Assembly (NCBI GenBank): GCA_031082105.1
Contig: JAVHLO010000175.1
Location: 1 to 7,185 of the forward strand
Direction of reading: 5' to 3'
Source: Planctomycetota bacterium
Lineage (GTDB): Bacteria > Planctomycetota > MHYJ01 > JACQXL01 > JAVHLO01
DNA length: 7,185 nucleotides
Each line of letters starts with the position of its first letter. The first letter of the stretch is position 1. Below the pieces are notes generated by a model, which worked only from the letters and a program-made list of their open reading frames with translations, did no database searches and was not told where the DNA came from. This document shows, piece by piece, positions 1 to 5,716 of the stretch. Position numbers and translations under genes: made by a program.

Positions 1-71
1 TGGACAACGCCTTACGGCGTCACTACGAACTCGAGCAGCATGTCGCCGCGTTCGCGAACAATGCGGACTAA
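1..71 (+). CDS. C-terminal end of an unidentified protein (5' partial)
   Basis: Reading from base 3, 22 codons run without interruption to a TAA at 69-71 and give DNALRRHYELEQHVAAFANN followed by AD. The piece is polar and helix-prone, and 16 of 22 third positions are G or C, matching the genes around it. This supports a true gene entering from the left. The TAA overlaps the TAG of the minus-strand cytochrome gene (68-70), so the two genes would converge with a 3-base overlap. No family can be named from 22 residues. The alternative is chance open frame, since a run this short is common in GC-rich DNA. Confidence 0.5.
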   Translation, partial: DNALRRHYELEQHVAAFANNAD

Positions 72-3000
72 GGTATCTTGACCCTGGCGTCGACGGGCCT
101 GCTCGCGGCGGAATATCGAACGAAGAGAGTACGGCCTTCGATCTTCTTGAGCTCCGCTATATCAGAGAAACCGGATGCGATGTGGACGAAGAGCGATCCC
201 TGCGCCGAGTGAATGGCCGAAGTGGCCAGATCGCGCGTCCATTCTTCGGATTCATGCGCGAGCTCGGTCCAGTTCCGGCGGGTGACGACCTGGGAGAAGA
301 GCGGCTTGTTGATATCCGGCGCCGGCGGCGTCTTGTCGCCGGAAGGGGACTTGTCCTGTCGTTTGTCGGGCGGGGTCTCCGGGTCGCGTCCGACATATTT
401 GTCGGTCATCGGCGTCTCCGGGGTCTGTGGCTCCAACGCATCATAATCCCACCAGCGCTGACTCTCTGCCGCGCCGATCCGCGAGGCGGCGTCGTAGATC
501 TGGAGCAGGCCCCGTGCAGGCATGGTCGCGCCTTCGCGGTTCTTGAAGGTGAGCTGCAACCACAGGTGATACTCGCCGGAATCGGGTTCTTCCTCAGGTT
601 GCTGTTCCTTCGCGAGGATAAGTTTCGCTTCGAGCGAGCTCACTTCCTCCGGGCCCGCAACGGATTTGCCCGCGCCGGCCATGAACTGACCGCCGTTCTT
701 CACCAGCCAAAGGCGCCATGGGGTAATGATGGCGGCGACCTTGGTCAAGAGGAATCGGCGGTCGTCTCCGACCGAAGGCGCATTGGAGCAGGCGAAGAAC
801 AGCCTGGGCGGGTAGAGCGGCACATCGACGAGCGCGGGGACTCCGTCGGCGGTGGGGTGCATTTCGCTGAGGGCGATCGCGGCCATACGCGTGGTGTCCA
901 TGTCTGCGGGATGGAGGAGCCTGACAACAGCGGGGACGGCGGAGGACACGCCGTTTTCACAAAGGGCGGCCGCGGCAAGCGCAAGCGCCTTGCGGTCGTC
1001 CGCCTCCGGTCCTGCGCCCAGCGCCGCCGTTTCCCGCAGTCCGCCGAGGTAAGCCGGGTCGCCGAGCCGGGCCAGCCACTCCGCGGCCATGGACCGTTCG
1101 AGCAGAGAAGGCGCCCCCGCCATGTCGTCGACGAGCTGCATCAGCCTCGCGCGATCCTCGTCGCCGATGGCGCGCCTCGGACCGGACTTCTCGGCGTCGC
1201 CGTCCTGCTCGCCCCCGGCCTCCTCTGAGTCCGCGCGCAAGAGTTCACAGACCGCCAGCAAGGCATACGCGCGCGGAATCTGCGACTCACCGGTGCGCAT
1301 CACGTTCTCGAGCAGCGGTATCGATTCGAAGGCCCTGAGCCCGCCCTGCATCTCGCAGGCGGTCGCCCCGAATTCCGCGTTGGCGTCGGCGGTCTGGCGC
1401 ATGATCCGCTTGCCCAGCGTCGGCGCGTCTTTGAGGTCGGCGGTCAGTGGATCCGGAATGCGCTCGAGCGCGAACGAGTCGTCGGCAGGTTCGCCGTTCA
1501 TGACATAGTTCCGGCCGACCTTTCCGAGCGAATAGAGCGCCTCGTTCCGGTTCTCGAAGCTTTCGCGCCGGTCCTCGGCGACGGTCAGGAGATAGCGTAC
1601 GATCGCCGTGAGTTCCTTTGCGGCCTCCTTTTCGCGCGCGGCGCAGACTGCGGCGATCTCGCCGAGGGCGGCGATGGCCGACCTGCGCACGAACGCATCG
1701 GCCCGCGCAAACCCGATGAGCCGGTCGGTCGTGGTCGGCGCCGCCAGCGTGTAGAGCACCGCCGCCGCCTCGATCTTCGCGGGACATTCCCTGAGGTAGC
1801 AACATGACGGGCTCTCAATGACGCGGAAAACCCTGTCAATGCACGCCGGGTCTTTCAAGTCTCTCAGCGCCCTGAAAGCCGCGGACATGACGCTGCCGTT
1901 AGAGTCCGCCAGCAGGTACTTCATGATGTACGGCGTGACGGCCGGGTTTCCGAGCTTTCCGAGCACAGTGACTGCGCAACCGCGGGCGTGCGGGCTGGGG
2001 TCGTAGAGGAACGCGAGCAGGTCGAGCAGCAGCGGCTCGTCGCCCTTGCGATCCGGCGACTTGAGGCACTTTGCCGCGGCCTCCATGGTCGCCGGGTGGT
2101 ACATCGGCGCGGTCCAGATCGCTTCCGCCAGCGCCCGCTCGCCGGACCGGCCGGCGGCGGAGACCTTCTCGTACGTCTCGTCGATGAACTTCCCCTGGCC
2201 GCCGCACGACATGCCGTGCCGGTCGAGCCAGCCGAGGAGCGACGCATGGGTAAGCTCGGTCGACTCGCCGGTGTCGGTTTCCGTCGTGGTGGTCTCGTGT
2301 TTTGCGCGGAGCTCCGACACGCGCCGCGCGCGCTGCATCATGTGGACGAGCAGCTCAGGCGGGTAGTCCCCGTACATCCCCTTGAGCTCGACGCCGTCGG
2401 GCGTGAAGAACACGATGGCCGCGTCGAGGTAGCCGAACGACTTGTGGACGGACGACGGCTTGTCGAGCAGCCGCACGCAGACGAAGTTCTTCGATTCGGC
2501 GACGACTCCGGGCTCGGAGAGCGTCGCGGCGAGCGGTTCGCAGATCGGGCACGCCTTCGAATAGAAGAAGCTCAGCATGATCGGCCTGCCGGTCTCGGAC
2601 GCCTTTTTCTGGCCGGCGGCGTAGTCGTCGAGCCACTCGATCCCGCCGGTATCGACCACGCCCTTCTCCGGCACTGGGTGTTTTATTTTCTCAAGCTCCT
2701 CGGCGTATTTGAACTCCTTGAAGGTGGGGCTCTTCGAGTTGTGGCATTGGATGCAGGTCTTCTCATCGGGCTTGATGAGTCCCGCGGCGTAGGCCGCGTT
2801 GGCCTCGTCCATGGTGTCGCGCGGCGAGTACGCGCTGCCCGGCCCGTGGCACGCCTCGCAGCCGACGCCCTCGTCGGGCGAGAAGCTCGGCATGAACATG
2901 TCCGGCGGTTTACCCGCGCCGGTCACGTGGCATGAGAGGCACCGTTCGCTGGTTGTCGGGTCGGCGATCCCCTCTTTTGTCGCGATGTCCCTGGCCTCGG

Positions 3001-3232
3001 GCGTGAACAGCGTCTTGTAGGCCGTGGAGTGTTTGTTCTTCAGCCAGATGCCGTACTGGTCGCCGGACGACCGCGTACCGTGGCAATCCCGGCATCCGCG
3101 GACTCCGACGTAAGCGGCCGCCGCGGGCCGCTCGCCTTCCTGCTGGCCGCGGACCAGCAGGGCGACGCCGAGCAGCAGGGCCGGGACGCCGCAGGCGAGA
3201 AACACAGTTCTCTTCGAAATGCAATACATCAT
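68..3232 (-). CDS. Exported tetrahaem cytochrome c554-type / thioredoxin-like / HEAT-repeat fusion protein
   Basis: The 1054-residue product begins with a short basic N-terminus and a hydrophobic segment (about 9-28), a signal peptide or anchor; periplasmic or surface location is inferred. Four CxxCH haem c sites follow: C47-H51 (CRDCH), C98-H102 (CLSCH), C125-H129 (CEACH) and C160-H164 (CIQCH). KHSTAYKTL (67-75) resembles the HSxAY-type segment of cytochrome c554-like proteins. H68 and H185 are the only other histidines in the haem region and so the candidate distal ligands. Residues about 197-305 look thioredoxin-like, with CPIC at 228-231 and a following FFTPDG strand. From about 370 to 800 alternating helices with HEAT character appear (for example 402-474, 502-529, 711-737, 744-800). 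A Pro/Asp/Lys-rich linker (935-977) leads to a last segment of about 77 residues. The start at 3232 is followed at once by a second ATG (3229); neither has a Shine-Dalgarno, but a promoter sits directly upstream. Electron transfer is the likely role; partner and substrate are unknown. Confidence 0.9.
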   Translation of the reverse strand: MMYCISKRTVFLACGVPALLLGVALLVRGQQEGERPAAAAYVGVRGCRDCHGTRSSGDQYGIWLKNKHSTAYKTLFTPEARDIATKEGIADPTTSERCLSCHVTGAGKPPDMFMPSFSPDEGVGCEACHGPGSAYSPRDTMDEANAAYAAGLIKPDEKTCIQCHNSKSPTFKEFKYAEELEKIKHPVPEKGVVDTGGIEWLDDYAAGQKKASETGRPIMLSFFYSKACPICEPLAATLSEPGVVAESKNFVCVRLLDKPSSVHKSFGYLDAAIVFFTPDGVELKGMYGDYPPELLVHMMQRARRVSELRAKHETTTTETDTGESTELTHASLLGWLDRHGMSCGGQGKFIDETYEKVSAAGRSGERALAEAIWTAPMYHPATMEAAAKCLKSPDRKGDEPLLLDLLAFLYDPSPHARGCAVTVLGKLGNPAVTPYIMKYLLADSNGSVMSAAFRALRDLKDPACIDRVFRVIESPSCCYLRECPAKIEAAAVLYTLAAPTTTDRLIGFARADAFVRRSAIAALGEIAAVCAAREKEAAKELTAIVRYLLTVAEDRRESFENRNEALYSLGKVGRNYVMNGEPADDSFALERIPDPLTADLKDAPTLGKRIMRQTADANAEFGATACEMQGGLRAFESIPLLENVMRTGESQIPRAYALLAVCELLRADSEEAGGEQDGDAEKSGPRRAIGDEDRARLMQLVDDMAGAPSLLERSMAAEWLARLGDPAYLGGLRETAALGAGPEADDRKALALAAAALCENGVSSAVPAVVRLLHPADMDTTRMAAIALSEMHPTADGVPALVDVPLYPPRLFFACSNAPSVGDDRRFLLTKVAAIITPWRLWLVKNGGQFMAGAGKSVAGPEEVSSLEAKLILAKEQQPEEEPDSGEYHLWLQLTFKNREGATMPARGLLQIYDAASRIGAAESQRWWDYDALEPQTPETPMTDKYVGRDPETPPDKRQDKSPSGDKTPPAPDINKPLFSQVVTRRNWTELAHESEEWTRDLATSAIHSAQGSLFVHIASGFSDIAELKKIEGRTLFVRYSAASRPVDARVKIP

Positions 3233-3240
3233 GATCGGCC

Positions 3241-3269
3241 ATCATACACAAAACCGGCGGAGAGGTCAA
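3241..3269 (-). promoter_or_regulatory. Sigma70-type promoter of the cytochrome fusion gene
   Basis: Read on the minus strand, TTGACC (3269-3264) is followed after exactly 17 bases by TATGAT (3246-3241); each hexamer differs from consensus at one position. Transcription should begin near 3234, only about two bases before the ATG at 3232 and five before the one at 3229. The mRNA would therefore be leaderless or nearly so, consistent with the lack of a ribosome-binding site. Confidence 0.72.
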
Positions 3270-3272
3270 GGA

Positions 3273-3346
3273 CTTGCGGTGCGAAAGCAGCCGCAAGAAG
3301 GCGCAAGGTGCGCAAACAGGGAGGGTTGCCGCTCGACACATTGCGG
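3273..3346. promoter_or_regulatory. Hairpin and cluster of TTGCG/CGCAA motifs, possible operator
   Basis: CTTGCGG (3273-3279) and CCGCAAG (3291-3297) form a perfect 7-base inverted repeat, and inside it GC-GAAA-GC (3281-3288) could fold as a GNRA-type tetraloop. The right half-site recurs as CGCAAG at 3302-3307 and CGCAAA at 3311-3316, steps of 10 and 9 bases, and an inverted TTGCGG occurs at 3341-3346. The cluster begins four bases upstream of the cytochrome -35 box, where activators or repressors commonly bind. No regulator is identified, and GC-rich composition may account for part of the clustering. Confidence 0.35.
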
Positions 3347-3474
3347 CGCAGGCAGGAGAGACAATGAGACAGATGAGACATCCAGACCGAAAACGGGAGC
3401 CCGCCGAAACGATTGTGAAGGTTTGGCGGATCCGGCCCGGCTGGAGATTTCTTCGTAATTCCAGGCAATTGTTC

Positions 3475-3503
3475 TTGACAAACTGTGGTAATGCCGATAT
3501 AAT
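3475..3503 (+). promoter_or_regulatory. Perfect-consensus sigma70 promoter of the methyltransferase gene
   Basis: TTGACA (3475-3480), a 17-base spacer and TATAAT (3498-3503) match the sigma70 consensus at all twelve positions with the optimal spacing. The local AT-rich stretch (about 3450-3515) stands out against the GC-rich surroundings. Transcription should begin near 3510, giving a leader of about 20 bases to the ATG at 3531 or about 48 to the ATG at 3558. Confidence 0.85.
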
Positions 3504-3530
3504 GTAATCAACTTACGACATGAGAACTGC

Positions 3531-4244
3531 ATGAAGTTCAGTACCGGTGACGAATCGATGGCAAAGACATTGATGATCGAGGCGAAGGCGCCCGCGGAGC
3601 ACGTGCGGCGGGCGTATGACCTGTTCAGCCGCTTCTACGGCTGGGTGGCGGCGCCGCTGGAGCGCGAGATGCAGATGCTCGCGCTGGAGCGGGCGCGCGT
3701 CCGGCCGAGCGACATCGTTCTCGAGGTCGGTGTCGGGACAGGCGGCGCCTTTCTCGAAATACGCAGGCGTGTTGCCGGGAAGATCGGGATCCATGGGATC
3801 GACCTGTCGCCGCGAATGCTGTCGGCGACGCGCGCGCTGGTCTCTTCTGCGGGGTTCGGGAATGTGGATCTGAGGGAGGCCGATGCGCGAAAGCTGCCGT
3901 TTCAAGACAGGGCGTTCGATCTCCTTTTTAACAGCTACATGCTGGACTTGATCCCGTTGAGCGATCTCATTCCGGTACTGGGCGAGTTCAGGCGCGTTCT
4001 GAAACCCGGGGGGAGGCTCGTCCTGCTGAACATGAGCAAGGAGGACGGGTCGCGTTTGACCTGGTTCGAGCGGACCTACCGGGCGCTGCCGGACTGGTTG
4101 GCGCCGTACGTCCTTGGGGGGTGCCGACCCGTGCTGATGGCGCCGATGGTCGCAGAGGCGGGGTTCGTCGACGTGGAACGCGATTTCATCAGACGCGCAA
4201 TACCGTCCGAAATCGTGGTTGCCAGAAAACCGGCGGACGAGTAG
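3531..4244 (+). CDS. Class I SAM-dependent methyltransferase (UbiE/PmtA-like)
   Basis: The 237-residue protein has the class I methyltransferase order: motif I VLEVGVGTGG (63-72) for SAM binding, an acidic residue at the end of strand 2 (D91 in GIDLSPRML), ADARKLPF (117-124) with FDLLFNSYMLDLIP after it, and LKPGGRL (157-163). The N-terminal helix containing AYDLFSRFYGWVAAPLE resembles UbiE-like and bacterial phosphatidylethanolamine N-methyltransferases, but these features do not fix the substrate, so a lipid, quinone or small molecule are all possible. Two starts are plausible: 3531, or 3558 (MAKTLMIEAKAP), which has GGTGA about nine bases upstream; conserved sequence begins only after both. 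The gene has its own perfect-consensus promoter and is followed 84 bases later by the RHH gene in the same direction. The product is probably cytoplasmic; no signal peptide or membrane helix is seen. Confidence 0.88.
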   Translation: MKFSTGDESMAKTLMIEAKAPAEHVRRAYDLFSRFYGWVAAPLEREMQMLALERARVRPSDIVLEVGVGTGGAFLEIRRRVAGKIGIHGIDLSPRMLSATRALVSSAGFGNVDLREADARKLPFQDRAFDLLFNSYMLDLIPLSDLIPVLGEFRRVLKPGGRLVLLNMSKEDGSRLTWFERTYRALPDWLAPYVLGGCRPVLMAPMVAEAGFVDVERDFIRRAIPSEIVVARKPADE

Positions 4245-4260
4245 TCCCCGGCGCAGGCAC

Positions 4261-4316
4261 GCAATTGGCGGCAATTACGCCGTTGCAGGCGATAGAAATC
4301 TGTCTCTTTTGTTTTT
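4261..4316 (+). other. Imperfect hairpin followed by a T-rich stretch
   Basis: GCAA-TT-GGCG (4261-4270) can pair with CGCC-G-TTGC (4278-4286) around a 7-base loop. The T-rich run 4301-4316 comes 14 bases after the stem, too far for a typical intrinsic terminator, and leads directly into the GGAGGA ribosome site of the next gene. It could be a weak attenuator or an mRNA processing structure between the two genes, or merely chance pairing. Confidence 0.22.
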
Positions 4317-4322
4317 GGAGGA
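4317..4322 (+). promoter_or_regulatory. Strong Shine-Dalgarno site deciding the RHH start
   Basis: GGAGGA lies six bases before the ATG at 4329 and immediately next to the ATG at 4323. Only the 4329 start has workable spacing, so the product begins MAATKSRKS. This is the clearest ribosome-binding site in the window. Confidence 0.8.
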
Positions 4323-4328
4323 ATGACG

Positions 4329-4766
4329 ATGGCTGCGACGAAGAGCCGGAAGAGCAAAGCGGGATCGAAGGCGACCGAAGAGAAGAAGAAGGGGCAGGCG
4401 GAGTCCTTCTTCGCCGACATGAAGGACACGCTGAAGAAGGCGAAAGGCAAGATCTGCTGCGTGGTGCATGACAGCGGCATCGCGGACCACCTGAAGAAGG
4501 CGATGGACAGCGTCCTGTCCGTCGCGCGCGGGAACGTAATCATGGTGAGGGTGAACGACGAGACGCTCAAACGGCTTGACGAACTCGTCGAGGTCGGGCT
4601 CTTCAGGAGCAAATCGGACAGCGCGGCGTTCCTCATCAGCGAAGGGGTCAAGGCGCAGAAGATCGTCTTCGACAAGATCTCGAACAAGGCCACGGAGATC
4701 GCGAAGCTGAGACAGGAGCTGCGCAAGATCCTCGGCCTCGAGGAGAAGGAAGCGGCAGAGTCCTAG
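4329..4766 (+). CDS. Lysine-tailed ribbon-helix-helix (RHH) protein
   Basis: The chosen start is the ATG at 4329, giving 145 residues: GGAGGA at 4317-4322 lies six bases before it, whereas the ATG at 4323 directly abuts that site. Residues 1-23 are a disordered Lys/Ser/Ala tail. Residues 28-66 contain amphipathic helices around a short KICCVVHDSG segment. Residues 69-109 match a ribbon-helix-helix fold: strand VIMVRV (70-75), helix NDETLKRLDELVEVG (76-90), then RSKSDSAAFLISEGV (93-107). Residues 110-139 form a charged helix, possibly a coiled coil. RHH folds commonly dimerise and bind DNA through the strand, so a transcription regulator or chromatin-like protein is inferred; the basic tail would add non-specific DNA affinity. 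No promoter is evident just upstream, so co-transcription with the methyltransferase is likely. The full-length architecture is not one I can name. Confidence 0.85.
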   Translation: MAATKSRKSKAGSKATEEKKKGQAESFFADMKDTLKKAKGKICCVVHDSGIADHLKKAMDSVLSVARGNVIMVRVNDETLKRLDELVEVGLFRSKSDSAAFLISEGVKAQKIVFDKISNKATEIAKLRQELRKILGLEEKEAAES

Positions 4767-4769
4767 CAG

Positions 4770-4782
4770 ACGGAGAATCCGT
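4770..4782. other. Small hairpin between convergent genes
   Basis: ACGGA-GAA-TCCGT is a perfect 5-base stem with a 3-base loop, starting four bases after the RHH stop codon. It lies in the 50-base gap between two convergent genes. No T-run follows on either strand, so it is not called a terminator. Confidence 0.25.
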
Positions 4783-4816
4783 GGCGGCGTGTGACCTGAA
4801 CGAGGAAGGTGTCGGG

Positions 4817-5149
4817 CTAGACTGCTCTTCTCGCCATCGCGGCGAACTGCATGAAGTACCTGTCCAGGTCTTCCAGGGACGTATTGTATTCGCTGGAGCC
4901 GAAGTACGCGGCGAGAAAGAGTTCTCTGGCGCGTGTGATCTCGCGTCGGCCGGTCTTCCACCTCGGATCGGTCGCGGTGAGGTCCAGCAGCTCCAGCGCG
5001 CGGTCGAACGCCCCGTCTGCGCGGGCGCCGTCGCCTCGCCTGCGCGCCGAGATGATCCGTCCGATCTCGCTCGCGATGTTCGCCATCTGCTCCGCAAGCG
5101 AGAGCTCTTTCCATCGGCCTGACGCAAGACCTGCGTGGATTGGCTTCAT
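4817..5149 (-). CDS. Conserved small helical protein coupled to the DUF5674 gene
   Basis: This 110-residue protein starts MKPIHAGLASGRWKELSLAE and is almost all helix, with EQMANIASEIGR (20-31), AFDRALELLDLTATDPRW (47-64) and a C-terminal LDRYFMQFAAMAR (94-106). I recall similar small proteins beginning MKPIHxGLAxGRW, annotated as hypothetical in environmental bacteria and sometimes beside DUF5674; this is recollection, not a search. No catalytic motif is apparent. The start at 5149 overlaps the stop of the upstream gene as ATGA (5149-5146), so translation is probably coupled; there is no separate Shine-Dalgarno. A longer in-frame reading upstream of 5149 exists, but it lies wholly within the DUF5674 gene and lacks support. 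The pair may act as a complex; a toxin-antitoxin role cannot be shown. Confidence 0.82.
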   Translation of the reverse strand: MKPIHAGLASGRWKELSLAEQMANIASEIGRIISARRRGDGARADGAFDRALELLDLTATDPRWKTGRREITRARELFLAAYFGSSEYNTSLEDLDRYFMQFAAMARRAV

Positions 5150-5493
5150 GGTTTTACGAGCGACTCCACCACCTGCCTTATCTTGTCCCGGATCCCGGGA
5201 TCGTCCACGGACCGGGAACGGTTCCCGCGCGATGGCCGCAGGTTGATGATGGAGTCGAATTCCAGCAAGCGATCTGGGGGCGCGGACGGGTAGATATTGA
5301 TCCCCCACAGGTCTTCCTGCCTTGATCCCTGTTCGAGGAGGATCGCCTCTTCGTCGGCATGGAGTTCGCCGCCGACGGCGATGATGCCGAGGCGAACGTC
5401 CACAACGGCCTTCACAAGATCGCCAAAACCCTGCTCCGCCAGCCGTGTCATCTCTGCGCGGGCAACCGCTTGTCTCAGAACCATGATGTCCAT
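5146..5493 (-). CDS. DUF5674 family protein
   Basis: The 115-residue product carries the blocks I associate with DUF5674: FGDLVKAVVDV (23-33), IIAVGGELHADEEAILLEQGS (within 37-57), QEDLWGINIYP (59-69) and EFDSIINLRPSRGNRSR (78-94). The length is close to the family norm and the protein looks complete. Function is unknown; the conserved HADEE and NRSR clusters of charged residues are suggestive of an active or binding site, but that is inference. There are two candidate starts, 5493 (MDIMVLRQ) and 5484 (MVLRQAV); neither has a good Shine-Dalgarno. The promoter just upstream predicts transcription start at about 5493, favouring a leaderless message or a 9-base leader. The gene is the first of a two-gene operon whose second gene begins inside its stop codon. 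Confidence 0.87.
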   Translation of the reverse strand: MDIMVLRQAVARAEMTRLAEQGFGDLVKAVVDVRLGIIAVGGELHADEEAILLEQGSRQEDLWGINIYPSAPPDRLLEFDSIINLRPSRGNRSRSVDDPGIRDKIRQVVESLVKP

Positions 5494-5499
5494 GCGCCG

Positions 5500-5528
5500 A
5501 TTCTACATCTGCGGACGTGTCCGGTCAA
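5500..5528 (-). promoter_or_regulatory. Sigma70-type promoter of the DUF5674 operon
   Basis: On the minus strand TTGACC (5528-5523) is followed after 17 bases by TAGAAT (5505-5500). Each box differs from consensus at one position. The predicted start of transcription, about seven bases past the -10 box, is 5493, the A of the first ATG. The -35 hexamer and spacer length are the same as in the cytochrome promoter at 3241-3269. Confidence 0.68.
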
Positions 5529-5619
5529 GGCATTGAAGAATGGATTCGGAAGAAATCATCAAGGATGGCCTGGCCGGCATCATTCTCGAATCAAGGAACA
5601 GCATGCGGTCTCGGTGTTG

Positions 5620-5691
5620 TGGAGTGTCAAAGCCGCAGCTTTGACCTTGCCGAGCGGGAAGGAAAGACAAAGCTGCGGCTTTGTCGCTCCA
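5620..5691. repeat. 72-base element with two mirror-image palindromes
   Basis: GTCAAAGC-CGCA-GCTTTGAC (5626-5645) is a perfect 8-base inverted repeat with a 4-base loop. GACAAAGC-TGCG-GCTTTGTC (5666-5685) is a second one. Their 16-base cores (5628-5643 and 5668-5683) are exact reverse complements of each other, and outward similarity continues as TGGAG at 5620-5624 against CTCCA at 5687-5691. The whole can fold either as two small hairpins or one long one. This design resembles REP/BIME-type or MITE-like interspersed repeats; copies elsewhere cannot be tested from this window. Confidence 0.72.
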
Positions 5692-5716
5692 AGGTGGAAC
5701 GCGCCTGCTGGACCAC

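Larger units (their letters stand above)
3233..3530. other. Divergent intergenic control region
   Basis: This 298-base gap separates the divergent cytochrome and methyltransferase genes. It carries one strong promoter at each edge (3241-3269 minus, 3475-3503 plus), a hairpin with repeated TTGCG/CGCAA motifs at 3273-3346, and three GAGACA copies at 3358-3363, 3366-3371 and 3375-3380. From 3381 to 3470 nothing definite is visible. Short open frames crossing it lack ribosome sites and cross into the flanking genes, so no gene is called here. Confidence 0.8.

Noticed and set aside
7..20. Hairpin ACGCC-TTAC-GGCGT near the left edge as a terminator for the cytochrome gene
   Set aside because: The stem is only five pairs, with no T-run on the minus strand, and it lies within the probable end of the converging gene.
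182..1228. 348-codon open frame on the plus strand opposite the cytochrome gene
   Set aside because: It is antisense to a protein with clear haem and helical-repeat features. Its product is Arg/Gly/Val-rich without recognisable domains, as expected of a GC-rich shadow frame. The same holds for 1988-2935 (315 codons).
3524..3537. 14-base match GAACTGCATGAAGT, repeated at 4844-4857
   Set aside because: One copy spans the first candidate methyltransferase start, the other lies in the coding end of the small helical protein. A single 14-base match in 7 kb can occur by chance, and the flanks differ.
3513..4274. 253-codon open frame on the minus strand opposite the methyltransferase
   Set aside because: The plus-strand frame carries intact SAM-binding motifs and a consensus promoter; the minus-strand product is Arg/Pro/His-rich low-complexity sequence.
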